64,000 bases of DNA from Parasedimentitalea psychrophila (lineage in GTDB: Bacteria > Pseudomonadota > Alphaproteobacteria > Rhodobacterales > Rhodobacteraceae): positions 2,503,501-2,567,500 of the forward strand of contig NZ_CP127247.1 of NCBI RefSeq assembly GCF_030285785.1. The letters run 5' to 3'. Under the pieces are notes generated by a model. It saw nothing but the letters and a program-made list of their open reading frames with translations. It searched no databases and had not been told where the DNA came from. Below, one piece after another: positions 53,430 through 61,712 of the stretch; the first letter of the stretch is position 1, and every line of letters begins with the position of its first letter. Made by a program: the position numbers and the translations under genes.

Positions 53430-54415
53430 GCAACAAACCGGTGCTGTTTGATATCGAGGACACCGAGGCGGCGCCGGATGTGGCGGCGGCAGATGCGGTG
53501 CCTGAGCTGACACAGGCGGCGCCAAGCGCGGCGATGCAACAGGCGGCGCGACTGGCAGCGCAAAAGCCGTCGCGGCTGGCGCGGTGGTTCTGGGGTCTTG
53601 TGCTGGCTCTGATTGGCGCTGTTGTCTCGGTTGCCGCATGGGATTTTGCCAGTGGTTTGATTGTCCGGATGCCGCTGCTGGGCTGGGCGGTGACTTTTGG
53701 GCTGGGGGTGGCTTTGGGGCTGGCCTTGCTGATGGGCCTGCGCGAGGTGGCGGCCTTGGCGCGGCTGCGGCGGGTGGACGGATTGCGCCGTGGGGCCGAG
53801 GCTGTGGGCGATGATCTGGCTTCGGCAAATGCCTTTGCCGCGCGGATAGAGCGGTTCTATGGCGGGCGGGCCGAACTGTCCTGGGGCCGGGCGCGGCTGG
53901 CTGAACGGCGGGGGGAGTTGCTGGACGCGGATGCGGTGCTGTTGCTGACCGAGACCGAGCTGTTGGCGCCGCTGGACGCCGAAGCCCTGCGGGCGGTTGA
54001 AGCGGCGGCGCGGCAGGTGGCGACGGTGACCGCGCTGGTGCCGCTGGCGCTGGCAGATGTGGTGACGGCGCTGGTCTCGTCGATGCGGATGATCCGGCAG
54101 GTGGCCGAGATCTATGGTGGCCGGGGCGGTTTCTTTAGCTCATGGCGGCTGACCCGTGCGGTGCTGTCCCATCTGGTGGTCACCGGCGCCGTTGCGGTGG
54201 GCGATGATCTGCTGGAGCCGGTGTTGGGCGGAACGGTGCTCTCGAAATTGTCGCGGCGGTTTGGCGAGGGGCTGGTCAACGGAGCGCTGAGCGCCCGTGT
54301 GGGGATTGCGGCGATGGAGGTCTGCCGGCCGATGCCGTTTGGCGCCACCCGCAAGCCCAAGGTGCGGGCGGTGGTCCAGCGGGCGCTGACCGGGCTGTTT
54401 GGCAAAGCGGACTGA
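53426..54415 (+). CDS. YcjF family membrane protein (DUF697)
   Basis: 329 residues. A Pro/Ala-rich cytoplasmic N terminus (about 1-50) precedes two membrane helices (about 57-82 and 89-110) and a DUF697 C-terminal domain (VPLALADVVTALVSSMRMIR). ATG 53426 overlaps the GNAT stop (ATGA). Its stop codon is inside a short tandem repeat (54409-54428). Partner of YcjX. Confidence 0.88.
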   Translation: MSNKPVLFDIEDTEAAPDVAAADAVPELTQAAPSAAMQQAARLAAQKPSRLARWFWGLVLALIGAVVSVAAWDFASGLIVRMPLLGWAVTFGLGVALGLALLMGLREVAALARLRRVDGLRRGAEAVGDDLASANAFAARIERFYGGRAELSWGRARLAERRGELLDADAVLLLTETELLAPLDAEALRAVEAAARQVATVTALVPLALADVVTALVSSMRMIRQVAEIYGGRGGFFSSWRLTRAVLSHLVVTGAVAVGDDLLEPVLGGTVLSKLSRRFGEGLVNGALSARVGIAAMEVCRPMPFGATRKPKVRAVVQRALTGLFGKAD

Positions 54416-54428
54416 CTGGGGGACTGAC
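54409..54428. repeat. 12-bp tandem repeat spanning the ycjF stop codon
   Basis: GGACTGAC at 54409-54416 and 54421-54428. The TGA (54413-54415) is in unit 1; unit 2 carries a second in-frame TGA (54425-54427). Confidence 0.7.
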
Positions 54429-54465
54429 CGGGGGGCGGTACGGCTGGGAGCAGAGGGCCGCGCGC

Positions 54466-54894
54466 CTAAAATAGCTTTGGTGGTGCATCCTTGGGCTGGC
54501 GCATCGACACGATGCCAGCGCGAAACCCCTCGCCGATGCGATCGGCCAGCGCTGCCCAGCTGCGCGCCAGATGGGCGGGTAATTCTGCCTGCAACACCTG
54601 ATGAAACAGCGCCAGCCACAGCGGGAAATGCTCGGCTTTGATATCGGGGCGAGTCAGGTGCTGGCGCATTGGATTGCCGCTATAGCATTTTTCGCGCAGG
54701 ATCGCATTGCGCCAGAAACGAGCGATCTTGTCTTCATGCGCGGGCCAGTCGCTGTCGTTGATATGATCGGCGAAAATGGGGCCTAATACCGGATGGCGCC
54801 GGATTTGCGCGTAAAATACGCTCACCACGTGCGTGATTTGATCAGCCGTGATGTCAAAGCGTTTCAGCGGATTGTCCGGGGTGGTTTCGGGCAT
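54466..54894 (-). CDS. Group III truncated haemoglobin
   Basis: 142-residue haem protein of the trHbP/group III class; oxygen or nitrosative-stress chemistry is typical but unproven. Family stretches: ITHVVSVFYAQIRRHPVLGP, then FWRNAILREKCYSGNPMRQH and HFPLWLALFHQVL, which includes the proximal-His region. ATG 54894. No NO-dioxygenase or nitrite gene next to it. Confidence 0.93.
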   Translation of the reverse strand: MPETTPDNPLKRFDITADQITHVVSVFYAQIRRHPVLGPIFADHINDSDWPAHEDKIARFWRNAILREKCYSGNPMRQHLTRPDIKAEHFPLWLALFHQVLQAELPAHLARSWAALADRIGEGFRAGIVSMRQPKDAPPKLF

Positions 54895-54987
54895 GGCAGG
54901 GCCTGTATGTGACTTTTGGTGGGGTTGGTATTGTGCAGCCTAGATAGAGGTCTGATTGACGGAGGAAAAGGCACAAAGTGCCGCGTA

Positions 54988-55053
54988 AGGGGGCGCTGCC
55001 CCCTCTTGGCCATGCGGCCAATTCACCCCTGGGATATTTTTGGCCAGATGAAG
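54988..55053 (+). repeat. Two hairpins plus dispersed block, copy 3
   Basis: AGGGGGC-GCT-GCCCCCT (54988-55004) and TTGGCC-ATGC-GGCCAA (55006-55021), then CTGGGATATTTTTGGCCAGA followed by TGAAG (55029-55053). Lies between the globin and Hint genes, in the antisense direction to both. Confidence 0.7.
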
Positions 55054-55073
55054 AGCGGACCGCGTTTGCGCTG

Positions 55074-55862
55074 TCAGCGCCCGGATGGGACTGCGGCGAT
55101 CTGACCTTCGCCCGCGCGTGCATAGGCCACCGGGCCAAAATCTCCCAACTGATTGATGTGGCTGAACATGTTCAGGTACAGGGTTCGGATGGCGTGACTG
55201 GTCAGCTGTAGCGCCTTTGGTCCCGGGTGATAGGTTTCAAACTCCAATCCGCCAATTTTGATCACCGCATGACGGTCGAGGCTGAGGTGGAACACTTCGA
55301 CGGGGGTGGGCGGTGCCGTTTCCACGATGCTCATGCCATCGTGGAATTCATGGACCGGGGTCAGCAGTGGTGCTGTGCCTGCGAGCGCCAACAGGTGAGG
55401 CGGGGTGCGCAACAGTCGCGCCGCAGGTCCGGTGATCACGCAGGACATTGGCCCCTGCAGGCCAAAACAATCGGCCATGAAGCTGGTGAGCCTGTGGCTG
55501 CGCCCGCGGGTGCTTGCCCGGCCGGGGATCAGGCTGGTACTGCCCTTCCACATCAAAGTTTGGGGACTGCCATCCTGGGTGATCAGGCGATCACCTGGCA
55601 ATAGATCCTCTACCGCAATCGGGCCAGATTCGGTGTCCACCAGCGAGCCACGGCAAAAGGCGCTGAAGGCTTCTTCGAACAGGGGCAGGGCTGGCGCGAT
55701 GTGGTGGGTTTCAGCAATATTGCCATTGGGCAGCAGGCTGGCAACCTCAAACCGTCGCAACTGGGGCCGGTTGGAGGCCCGCAGGGTGGCAGGATCCTGC
55801 AGAATGGCACTGGATTTCGCCACGTTATTGGCTGCACGCTGTAACGAGTGAGGGATCGCCAT
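55074..55862 (-). CDS. Hint-domain (hedgehog/intein-like) protein
   Basis: 262 residues. The Hint domain begins near residue 69 (FCRGSLVDTESGPIAVEDLL), with PGDRLITQDG and, later, HRLTSFMADCF and PVHEFHDGMSIV blocks. The Cys at FCRG could be the self-cleaving residue, but the C-terminal Asn/His splice junction is not recognisable, so splicing is unlikely. Such proteins are common in Roseobacters, often as surface or RTX-linked proteins. No signal peptide. Confidence 0.85.
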   Translation of the reverse strand: MAIPHSLQRAANNVAKSSAILQDPATLRASNRPQLRRFEVASLLPNGNIAETHHIAPALPLFEEAFSAFCRGSLVDTESGPIAVEDLLPGDRLITQDGSPQTLMWKGSTSLIPGRASTRGRSHRLTSFMADCFGLQGPMSCVITGPAARLLRTPPHLLALAGTAPLLTPVHEFHDGMSIVETAPPTPVEVFHLSLDRHAVIKIGGLEFETYHPGPKALQLTSHAIRTLYLNMFSHINQLGDFGPVAYARAGEGQIAAVPSGR

Positions 55863-56180
55863 TTGTGGTCAGACCTTTTTCAGTTACGCATCTGGGCCGG
55901 CCCCCACCGAAACCCTGAATGCTCAGATTGAAATCGCTGTGATGATAAAACGGGGGTATTTACATCAATGTTTCAAAAGCACTGCAGAAATATAGTTTAC
56001 ATGTGTTCCGCTTCCCTGTGACCGCCGGACGGCGTCCCGCGTTGGCGCCAATATCGCGATAATGTCCTAATATCGGGTAAGCGCGGCGCGGGCGGTGTTT
56101 CGCTGGCGCAACGGCTGGCTGGCGACGGAGCTGTCGGGTTGAAGCACCGAAATAATTCGCACCGCAGAGACCGACAGAGA
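55863..56180. other. 318-bp intergenic region
   Basis: Upstream of the Hint gene and downstream of the 55-residue ORF (both minus strand). It holds A/T-rich stretches around 55930-56005 that could be the Hint promoter; no gene, repeat or clear dyad seen. Confidence 0.4.
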
Positions 56181-56348
56181 TCAGGCGCTTTTGACTGCTG
56201 CGGTGGTGGTGTCGGCGGTGGTGTCGCGCGGGTTGCGGCGGCGGGCAATAGAGGCCTGCCGGGCCGGACCACGGGTCCAGGGCATGGCGACGTGGTGATT
56301 CTGTGCCGCTGCGATGATTGAGTTCAGAAACCTGGTCTTGGCGGTCAT
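56181..56348 (-). CDS. Small basic protein of unknown function (55 residues)
   Basis: ATG 56348 to TGA 56181, preceded by a strong GGAGA. The sequence begins MTAKTRFLNSIIAAAQNHHV, with MPWTRG and a basic stretch IARRRNP. I recall very similar tiny proteins (start TARTRFLNSII, MPWARG) in other Rhodobacteraceae, so it is probably a real conserved gene; role unknown. It stands alone between the Hint and pgeF genes. Confidence 0.65.
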   Translation of the reverse strand: MTAKTRFLNSIIAAAQNHHVAMPWTRGPARQASIARRRNPRDTTADTTTAAVKSA

Positions 56349-56624
56349 GGTGCTTCTCCTGCCGGGGTTTTAGGACCCGTTGCTGTGACTGGTTCCGTTA
56401 TGCAGCGGCAATGCGCCGCCAATGTGGCTGATAGATGGAATTTGACATTAAGTTGAGGGAGCCAGGGTTTCGGGCGGGCAGGCGCTGAAAACAAACATTT
56501 ATTTCCGCCTCAGTTGCAATTTGGCGCGGTCGGCAGCGGCAATTGTGGCGGTGGTTTTGCAAAGCAGCCGCAATCTGAGCGCGGCGCTGGGGACCGTGTT
56601 TAAACAGGGGGCTCGATTGGGGCC

Positions 56625-57380
56625 TTACAGGCGAATGCAGGAAATCAGGCGGCCGTAGTCGGCTTCTTTGGAATGGGTGGCGCGGCGGTAGGAGTAGAAT
56701 CGGTCTGGGTCGGAATAGGTGCAGTGGCGGGTCCACTCGGCGCGACCGATGCCGGCCTGGAGCAGCTTTTGCAGGCCCAGGCCCGGCAGGTCGAACAGGT
56801 ATTTTCCGGCCTCTCCATTGGCAAAGAACCGGGCGTGGCCCGGGTCCTGCATCATGAAATCCTCAAAGAACTCCTCGCCGACCTCATAGACGCGTTGCGA
56901 GATGGTGGGCCCGATTACGGCAACCGTGTTGGCGCGGTCGGCGCCCAGGGCCTCCATCGCGTCCAGAGTGGCCTCGAGCACCCCATCCAGAGCGCCGCGC
57001 CAGCCGGCATGGGCGGCGCCTATAACACCAGCCTGGGTATCGGCAAACAGCACTGGCTGGCAGTCGGCGGTCAGGATCGACAGGGCGATATCGGCAACAT
57101 TGGTCACCATGGCATCCGCCTGGGGGCGGTCTGCTGTGGCGGCTGTGACTGTCACCACATTTGGCGAGTGGACCTGATGAACCCCGGCCAGGGCGGTGGG
57201 CGCGACCTGCATGGCCTGGGCTACACGGGCGCGGTTCAGTCTCACCGCCTCGGTTTGATCGGAGGAGCCTGTGCCGCAGTTGAGCCCGTGAAATATACCC
57301 GAAGAGGCGCCGCCGCGACGGGTGAAGAAGCCGTGCCGGATCGGCGAGAGGGCGTCAGAGGTGAGAATTTCCAGCGTCAT
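56625..57380 (-). CDS. pgeF: Peptidoglycan editing factor / polyphenol oxidase family (YfiH)
   Basis: 251 residues. The conserved metal-site blocks are HGFFTRRGGAS, GVHQVHSPNVV, TADCQPVLFAD and GAAHAGWRGALDGV. Bacterial PgeF removes L-Ser from mis-edited muropeptides; this is family knowledge. Last gene of the lgt-midA-pgeF operon; its start overlaps the midA stop by 4 bp. Confidence 0.94.
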   Translation of the reverse strand: MTLEILTSDALSPIRHGFFTRRGGASSGIFHGLNCGTGSSDQTEAVRLNRARVAQAMQVAPTALAGVHQVHSPNVVTVTAATADRPQADAMVTNVADIALSILTADCQPVLFADTQAGVIGAAHAGWRGALDGVLEATLDAMEALGADRANTVAVIGPTISQRVYEVGEEFFEDFMMQDPGHARFFANGEAGKYLFDLPGLGLQKLLQAGIGRAEWTRHCTYSDPDRFYSYRRATHSKEADYGRLISCIRL

Positions 57381-58444
57381 GCGTTCAGTCCCGGTGGCGG
57401 AATCGCCTGATCTGGGTAGAGACCCAGTACTTTGAACAGGTTTCCCATTTCCTGTGGATGCGTCAAGCGTTGATGTGCACCGATCAGGCTGTCCAGATCG
57501 CTGCCTGACAGGGACGCCGCCAGAGTCTGGGCGCGGGTGGTGATGCCAAGACGGTCGAGAAAGATCCCCTGTGGAGTGACGCGGCTATAGGCGCAGCCGG
57601 CGGCTCTGGCGGTCAGGGCCAGCGCCTCAAAATCCACATGTGCGGTCAGATCCAGCTGTCCGGGGTCGGTCAGCGCGTCGGCGAATTCATGGCCGCGCAG
57701 GGCTTGCAGGGTATCGCCAAGGGCGCGCCAATCTCCGTAATCCACAATCAGCGCCGCGCCGCCATGTCTGGCGAGGCGCTGGGCGATCAAGGCTATGATA
57801 GGGGTCGCCGCCTCGCAGATCTCGACCAGATCGCCGTCGTCGGTGTCGGCCAGGCGATGGTTAAGCGCCGGTTGCGCGGTTAGTGGCCCCAGACCAAAGG
57901 TCAATTCACCCTGTTTGCGTCCAATCCGCTTTTCCCGCCACTGCTTGTCCTCGCGCAGGAACTGGCGAATGGGCAGCGCGTCGAAGAATTCGTTGGCGAC
58001 TAGCCACAGGGGTTGATCCGGCAGCAGATCCACGGTGTCCTGCCACTGCACGGGGTAGCCGCTTAGCGCGAGTTGCTGCTTGGCTTGCAGTGTGGGTGAG
58101 GCCTCGACCAGAATAATCTGTGCCGCCTGGTGAAAGCCGGGGACAGATTTGGTGGCGCGCAGCAGGTCGGCCATCAGGGTGCCGCGTCCGGGGCCGAGCT
58201 CGGCCAGAGTGAACGGCGCTGGGGCGCCCTGATCGAGCCAGCTTTGCGCCAGTGACAGGCCCAGCATTTCGCCAAACATCTGGCTGATTTCGGGGGCGGT
58301 GATGAAATCACCCGCCGCGCCCAGCGGGTCGCGGGTGGTATAATAGCCATATTTTGGGTTCAGCAGGCACTCGGCCATGTAGTCAGCGACCGACAGCGGC
58401 CCATCGGCGTCGATGCGTGCGATCAGGTGATCCCGCAGACTCAT
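57377..58444 (-). CDS. MidA/NDUFAF7 family SAM-dependent methyltransferase (COG1565)
   Basis: 355 residues. SAM-binding [16 protein letters not shown]; family block [20 protein letters not shown] and [14 protein letters not shown]. Mitochondrial NDUFAF7 methylates a complex I arginine; the bacterial role is not settled. Its start overlaps the lgt stop by 4 bp. Confidence 0.92.
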   Translation of the reverse strand: MSLRDHLIARIDADGPLSVADYMAECLLNPKYGYYTTRDPLGAAGDFITAPEISQMFGEMLGLSLAQSWLDQGAPAPFTLAELGPGRGTLMADLLRATKSVPGFHQAAQIILVEASPTLQAKQQLALSGYPVQWQDTVDLLPDQPLWLVANEFFDALPIRQFLREDKQWREKRIGRKQGELTFGLGPLTAQPALNHRLADTDDGDLVEICEAATPIIALIAQRLARHGGAALIVDYGDWRALGDTLQALRGHEFADALTDPGQLDLTAHVDFEALALTARAAGCAYSRVTPQGIFLDRLGITTRAQTLAASLSGSDLDSLIGAHQRLTHPQEMGNLFKVLGLYPDQAIPPPGLNA

Positions 58445-59364
58445 GGCTTGGCCGGTGTTTTTGACTGTGTTTTGACCTGTGATTTGGCCTGGGCGCGCAG
58501 GATGAAGAAGACGCCCAGTATGATCATCGGCAGCGACAGCATCTGGCCCTGGGTGAGGCCGATCCCGTCGATTTGCCAGGCCAGTCCCAGAGGATTTCCG
58601 GGCGAGACAAACTGAGCGTCTGGCTGGCGGACAAACTCAACAAGGAAGCGCGCGGCGCCGTAGCCTGACAGGAAGGTGCCCAGCACCAGACCCGGTTTGT
58701 GAAAGGCTCCGCGACGATAGGCCAGCCATATTAGCAGGGTGCCCAGCAGCAGCCCCTCTAGCAGCGCCTCATAGAGCTGCGAGGGGTGGCGGGCGCAGAT
58801 CTCGCCCAGGGCCTGACCGCAATCCTGTGCCGCATAGCCCGGAAAGGCGACCCCCCAGGGCAGATCGGTGGGGCGGCCCCAGAGCTCGGCGTTGACGAAG
58901 TTGGCCAGTCGGCCCAGCAGCAATCCAGGCGCCACCGTATGGGCCACCAGATCCGCCATGCCCAGTTTTGGGATGTTATGGCGCCGCGCATAGATCCAGC
59001 TGGCAACAATAACGCCGAGCAAGCCGCCGTGAAAGGCCATGCCGCCCTCCCAGACCCGCAGGATTTGCAGCGGGTCATCAAGATAGACGCCGGGTTGGTA
59101 AAACAGCACATATCCCAGCCGCCCGCCGAGGATAACGCCGAGAATGATCCAAGTGAGCAGATCCTCGACCTGATCGGGGCGCATGGGCGGGGTCTGACCG
59201 GGCCAGAGCGCTGGGCGTTTCAGGGCCGCAACGGCCAGCCGCCAGGCCAGGACAATGCCAGCGATATAGGCCAGCGCATACCAGCGCAGGGCAAACTCGA
59301 ACCCGGCAATGGAAATCGAGAAGATATCGGGCGAGAGGTCGGGGAATTGGATCATTGCATACAT
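58441..59364 (-). CDS. lgt: Prolipoprotein diacylglyceryl transferase
   Basis: Transfers diacylglyceryl from phosphatidylglycerol to prolipoprotein Cys in the inner membrane. 307 residues, about seven helices, with [19 protein letters not shown] near the start and the [13 protein letters not shown] and [16 protein letters not shown] signatures including the essential Arg and His region. The C terminus has a degenerate KTQSKT-type repeat. Divergent from ubiK with 85 bp between starts. Confidence 0.96.
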   Translation of the reverse strand: MYAMIQFPDLSPDIFSISIAGFEFALRWYALAYIAGIVLAWRLAVAALKRPALWPGQTPPMRPDQVEDLLTWIILGVILGGRLGYVLFYQPGVYLDDPLQILRVWEGGMAFHGGLLGVIVASWIYARRHNIPKLGMADLVAHTVAPGLLLGRLANFVNAELWGRPTDLPWGVAFPGYAAQDCGQALGEICARHPSQLYEALLEGLLLGTLLIWLAYRRGAFHKPGLVLGTFLSGYGAARFLVEFVRQPDAQFVSPGNPLGLAWQIDGIGLTQGQMLSLPMIILGVFFILRAQAKSQVKTQSKTPAKP

Positions 59365-59449
59365 GTAAATCTGAATGCCCGTGCTGAGGATATAAAGTCA
59401 ACGTCTTGCCGCCGACCAATTGCTTGCCCATATAGGGAGCAAGCCAGCC

Positions 59450-59710
59450 ATGGAGAAGATGATGCAAACCCGAAATAAGATCCTCGACGATATTTCTCAG
59501 CTTATGACCAACGCTATGGGCGTGGCGCAGGGCGCCAAGGACGAGGCCGAAACCGCGATGAAAGGTCTGATGGACCGCTGGTTGGCTGATCGCGACTTTG
59601 TGACCCGTGAAGAGTTCGACGCGGTGCGGGCGATGGCGCAAAAGGCGCGTGAAGAGAATGAGGCGCTGAGTGTTCGACTGGCGGCGCTGGAGCAGCCCTC
59701 CAAAGACTGA
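59450..59710 (+). CDS. ubiK: UbiK family accessory factor (BMFP domain)
   Basis: 86-residue coiled-coil protein (MEKMMQTRNKILDDISQLM, then a membrane-binding amphipathic helix and a C-terminal coiled coil). UbiK/BMFP proteins help aerobic ubiquinone synthesis in other bacteria. ATG 59450 with GGGAG upstream; later ATGs at 59459 and 59462 are possible. Followed by a terminator. Confidence 0.88.
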   Translation: MEKMMQTRNKILDDISQLMTNAMGVAQGAKDEAETAMKGLMDRWLADRDFVTREEFDAVRAMAQKAREENEALSVRLAALEQPSKD

Positions 59711-59747
59711 CAGCGCCCTGACGCTGGCTGTTTGCTCACACCGGTGT

Positions 59748-59796
59748 GGCCCCGTGGTTGCGGGGTCGCTTTTTGAGTATTCTAAACAAGATGAAG
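59748..59796 (+). terminator. Terminator of ubiK merging into dispersed block, copy 4
   Basis: GGCCCCG/CGGGGTC stem (59748-59767, one GU pair) with TTTTT at 59770-59774, then TTGAGTATTCTAAACAAGAT followed by GAAG (59773-59796). The block starts inside the T-run. Confidence 0.65.
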
Positions 59797-59836
59797 ATCC
59801 CGCGGATCACGCCAAGGATCTGGACACAGGCCCTGT

Positions 59837-59889
59837 ATTTTGGGGTTAGATGTCTTTCATCCACAACTTATTGCAGTTATCCCCAAAAT
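59837..59889 (+). other. Structured leader upstream of the YbjN gene
   Basis: In the 315-bp gene-free stretch 59711-60025, ATTTTGGGG (59837-59845) pairs perfectly with CCCCAAAAT (59881-59889). The loop contains TCATCCACA (59857) and TTATCCCCA (59877), each one mismatch from a DnaA box. It could be a leader hairpin of the ybjN message. Confidence 0.4.
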
Positions 59890-60025
59890 AAGGGTTGCCA
59901 CGGCGCCGCTTCAGTCCCACCATATTTGGTGTGGATACGGGGGCAATTCCCCGGTCAATTGTGCAATCAACTAGTCATGGGGTTCTAACGGGCCTCTGCA
60001 ACTAGAGATTTTGTGAGGTGGCACC

Positions 60026-60526
60026 GTGACCCTTTCCGAGCATCACCTGGACGATGATCTTCACCCTATCGATATCGTCGAGACCCTGGCCTCGCATCAT
60101 GACTGGGAGTTTGACCGGGTGGGCGATGACCAGATCTCCATGGCTGTCGAGGCCCAGTGGCGGACCTATGCGCTGATCCTGGCCTGGTCAAGCTATGACG
60201 AGACATTGCGCATGGTGTGCAGTTTTGAGATGGATCCGCCTGAGGCGAAGCTGCCCAAGCTCTATGAGCTGCTGAACAAGATGAATGACCAGTGTTGGAC
60301 GGGCGCCTTTACCTATTGGGCCAAGCAAAAGCTGATGGTCTATCGCTATGGTTTGGTGCTGACCGGCGGCCAGATCGCAGGCCCGGAGCAGATCGACACC
60401 ATGATCAACTGCGCCGTCAGCAGTGCCGAGCGCTATTATCCGGCGATTCAGCTGATGGTCTGGGGCGACCGCTCACCCGAGGATGCGATGCAGGTGGCCA
60501 TTGCAGAGGCCTATGGTCGCGCGTAA
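60026..60526 (+). CDS. YbjN domain-containing protein
   Basis: 166 residues from a GTG start. YbjN-type fold: LSEHHLDDDLHPIDIVETLA at the N terminus and LPKLYELLNKMNDQCWTGAF in the centre. YbjN proteins resemble type III secretion chaperones and act as stress regulators in E. coli; the role here is unknown. Precedes proC by 39 bp, same strand. Confidence 0.88.
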   Translation: MTLSEHHLDDDLHPIDIVETLASHHDWEFDRVGDDQISMAVEAQWRTYALILAWSSYDETLRMVCSFEMDPPEAKLPKLYELLNKMNDQCWTGAFTYWAKQKLMVYRYGLVLTGGQIAGPEQIDTMINCAVSSAERYYPAIQLMVWGDRSPEDAMQVAIAEAYGRA

Positions 60527-60565
60527 CACTCGGCTCTGAACTGAGTGTCAGGGAAGGGCGAGCAG

Positions 60566-61381
60566 ATGGATATGTCGGATATTGCAGCGCGGGGGCTGGT
60601 GCTGCTGGGCTGTGGCAAAATGGGATCGGCGATGTTGGCCGGATGGCTGGATGGCGGATTGCCGGCGGCGTCGGTCTCGGTGATTGATCCCTATCCGTCT
60701 GATTGGCTGCAGAGCAGTGGCGTTTTGATCAATCAGCCGCTGCCCGCCGCACCGGCCATTGTGCTGATCGCGGTCAAGCCGCAGATGATGGGCGCGGCGC
60801 TGCCCAATCTGCAATTGCTGGGCGGTGGGGGGACTTTGTTTGTCTCAGTCGCTGCGGGCACCTCGATTGCCACTTTTGAAGATATTCTGGGCGCGGGCAC
60901 GCCGATTGTGCGCGCCATGCCCAACACCCCCGCTGCGATCCGCCGTGGCATCACCGCAATCATCGCCAATCAGACCGCCACTGCGGCGGATCTGGACGCT
61001 GCCGAGCTGTTGTTGTCGGCGGTGGGGCAGGTGGTGCGGCTGGACAGCGAGGCGCAGATGGATGCGGTGACCGGGGTCAGTGGCTCTGGCCCGGCCTATG
61101 TCTTTCACCTGATCGAAACCCTTGCGGCGGCAGGCGTGGCGCAGGGGCTGCCAGCCGAGCTGGCGATGCAATTGGCCAAGGCCACGGTGGCTGGCGCCGG
61201 GGCGCTGGCCGAGACATCTGAGGACAGCCCCAGCCAGCTGCGGGTCAATGTCACCAGCCCCAACGGCACCACGCAGGCAGCACTTGAGGTCTTGATGGAT
61301 GAAAAGTCTGGTTTTCCGGCGCTGTTGAGCAGGGCTGTCGGGGCCGCAACCACCAGATCTGAGGAATTGTCGCGTGGCTGA
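60566..61381 (+). CDS. proC: Pyrroline-5-carboxylate reductase
   Basis: Last step of proline synthesis (NADPH). 271 residues: LLGCGKMGSAMLAGWL (Rossmann loop), AVKPQMMGAALPNL, RAMPNTPAAIRRGITAI, and the active-site GVSGSGPAYVFHLIE. ATG 60566 with GGGAAGGG upstream. Overlaps csaA by 8 bp. Confidence 0.96.
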   Translation: MDMSDIAARGLVLLGCGKMGSAMLAGWLDGGLPAASVSVIDPYPSDWLQSSGVLINQPLPAAPAIVLIAVKPQMMGAALPNLQLLGGGGTLFVSVAAGTSIATFEDILGAGTPIVRAMPNTPAAIRRGITAIIANQTATAADLDAAELLLSAVGQVVRLDSEAQMDAVTGVSGSGPAYVFHLIETLAAAGVAQGLPAELAMQLAKATVAGAGALAETSEDSPSQLRVNVTSPNGTTQAALEVLMDEKSGFPALLSRAVGAATTRSEELSRG

Positions 61382-61712
61382 GATTTCAATGGATGAGTTT
61401 TTGAAGGTGGATGTGCGGGTGGGCACGGTTTTGCGTGCAGAGCCCTATCCGGAGGCACGAAAGCCGGCGATCAAGCTGTGGATCGACTTTGGCGGTGAGA
61501 TTGGCGAGAAAAAGACCTCGGCGCAGATCACTGAACATTACCAGCCCGAGACGCTGGCGGGCAAACAGGTGATGGCGGTGGTGAATTTCCCGCCGCGTCA
61601 GATTGGCAAATTCATGTCGGAGGTGCTGGTGCTGGGGCTGCCGGACGACAGCGGCGAGATCCGCCTGATCGGTCCTGATGGTCCGGTGCCACTGGGCGGA
61701 AGGATGCATTGA
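61374..61712 (+). CDS. csaA: CsaA-type tRNA-binding/chaperone protein
   Basis: 112 residues, a single tRNA-binding OB fold: FLKVDVRVGTVLRAEPYPEA, then KTSAQITEHY and VVNFPPRQIGKFMSEVLVLG. GTG start inside the end of proC (8-bp overlap). Its stop and the next gene's ATG share one base (TGATG). Confidence 0.92.
   Translation: MAEISMDEFLKVDVRVGTVLRAEPYPEARKPAIKLWIDFGGEIGEKKTSAQITEHYQPETLAGKQVMAVVNFPPRQIGKFMSEVLVLGLPDDSGEIRLIGPDGPVPLGGRMH

Noticed and set aside
55074-55862. Active intein
   Set aside because: The Hint fold is recognisable but there is no C-terminal His-Asn splice junction and no split host protein.
59857-59885. Two DnaA-like boxes as a possible replication origin
   Set aside because: Only two boxes with one mismatch each, no A/T-rich unwinding region and no dnaA, dnaN or rep gene nearby.
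59746-59988. 80-codon frame after ubiK
   Set aside because: Begins inside the terminator, crosses the dispersed block and has no family-like sequence or ribosome site.
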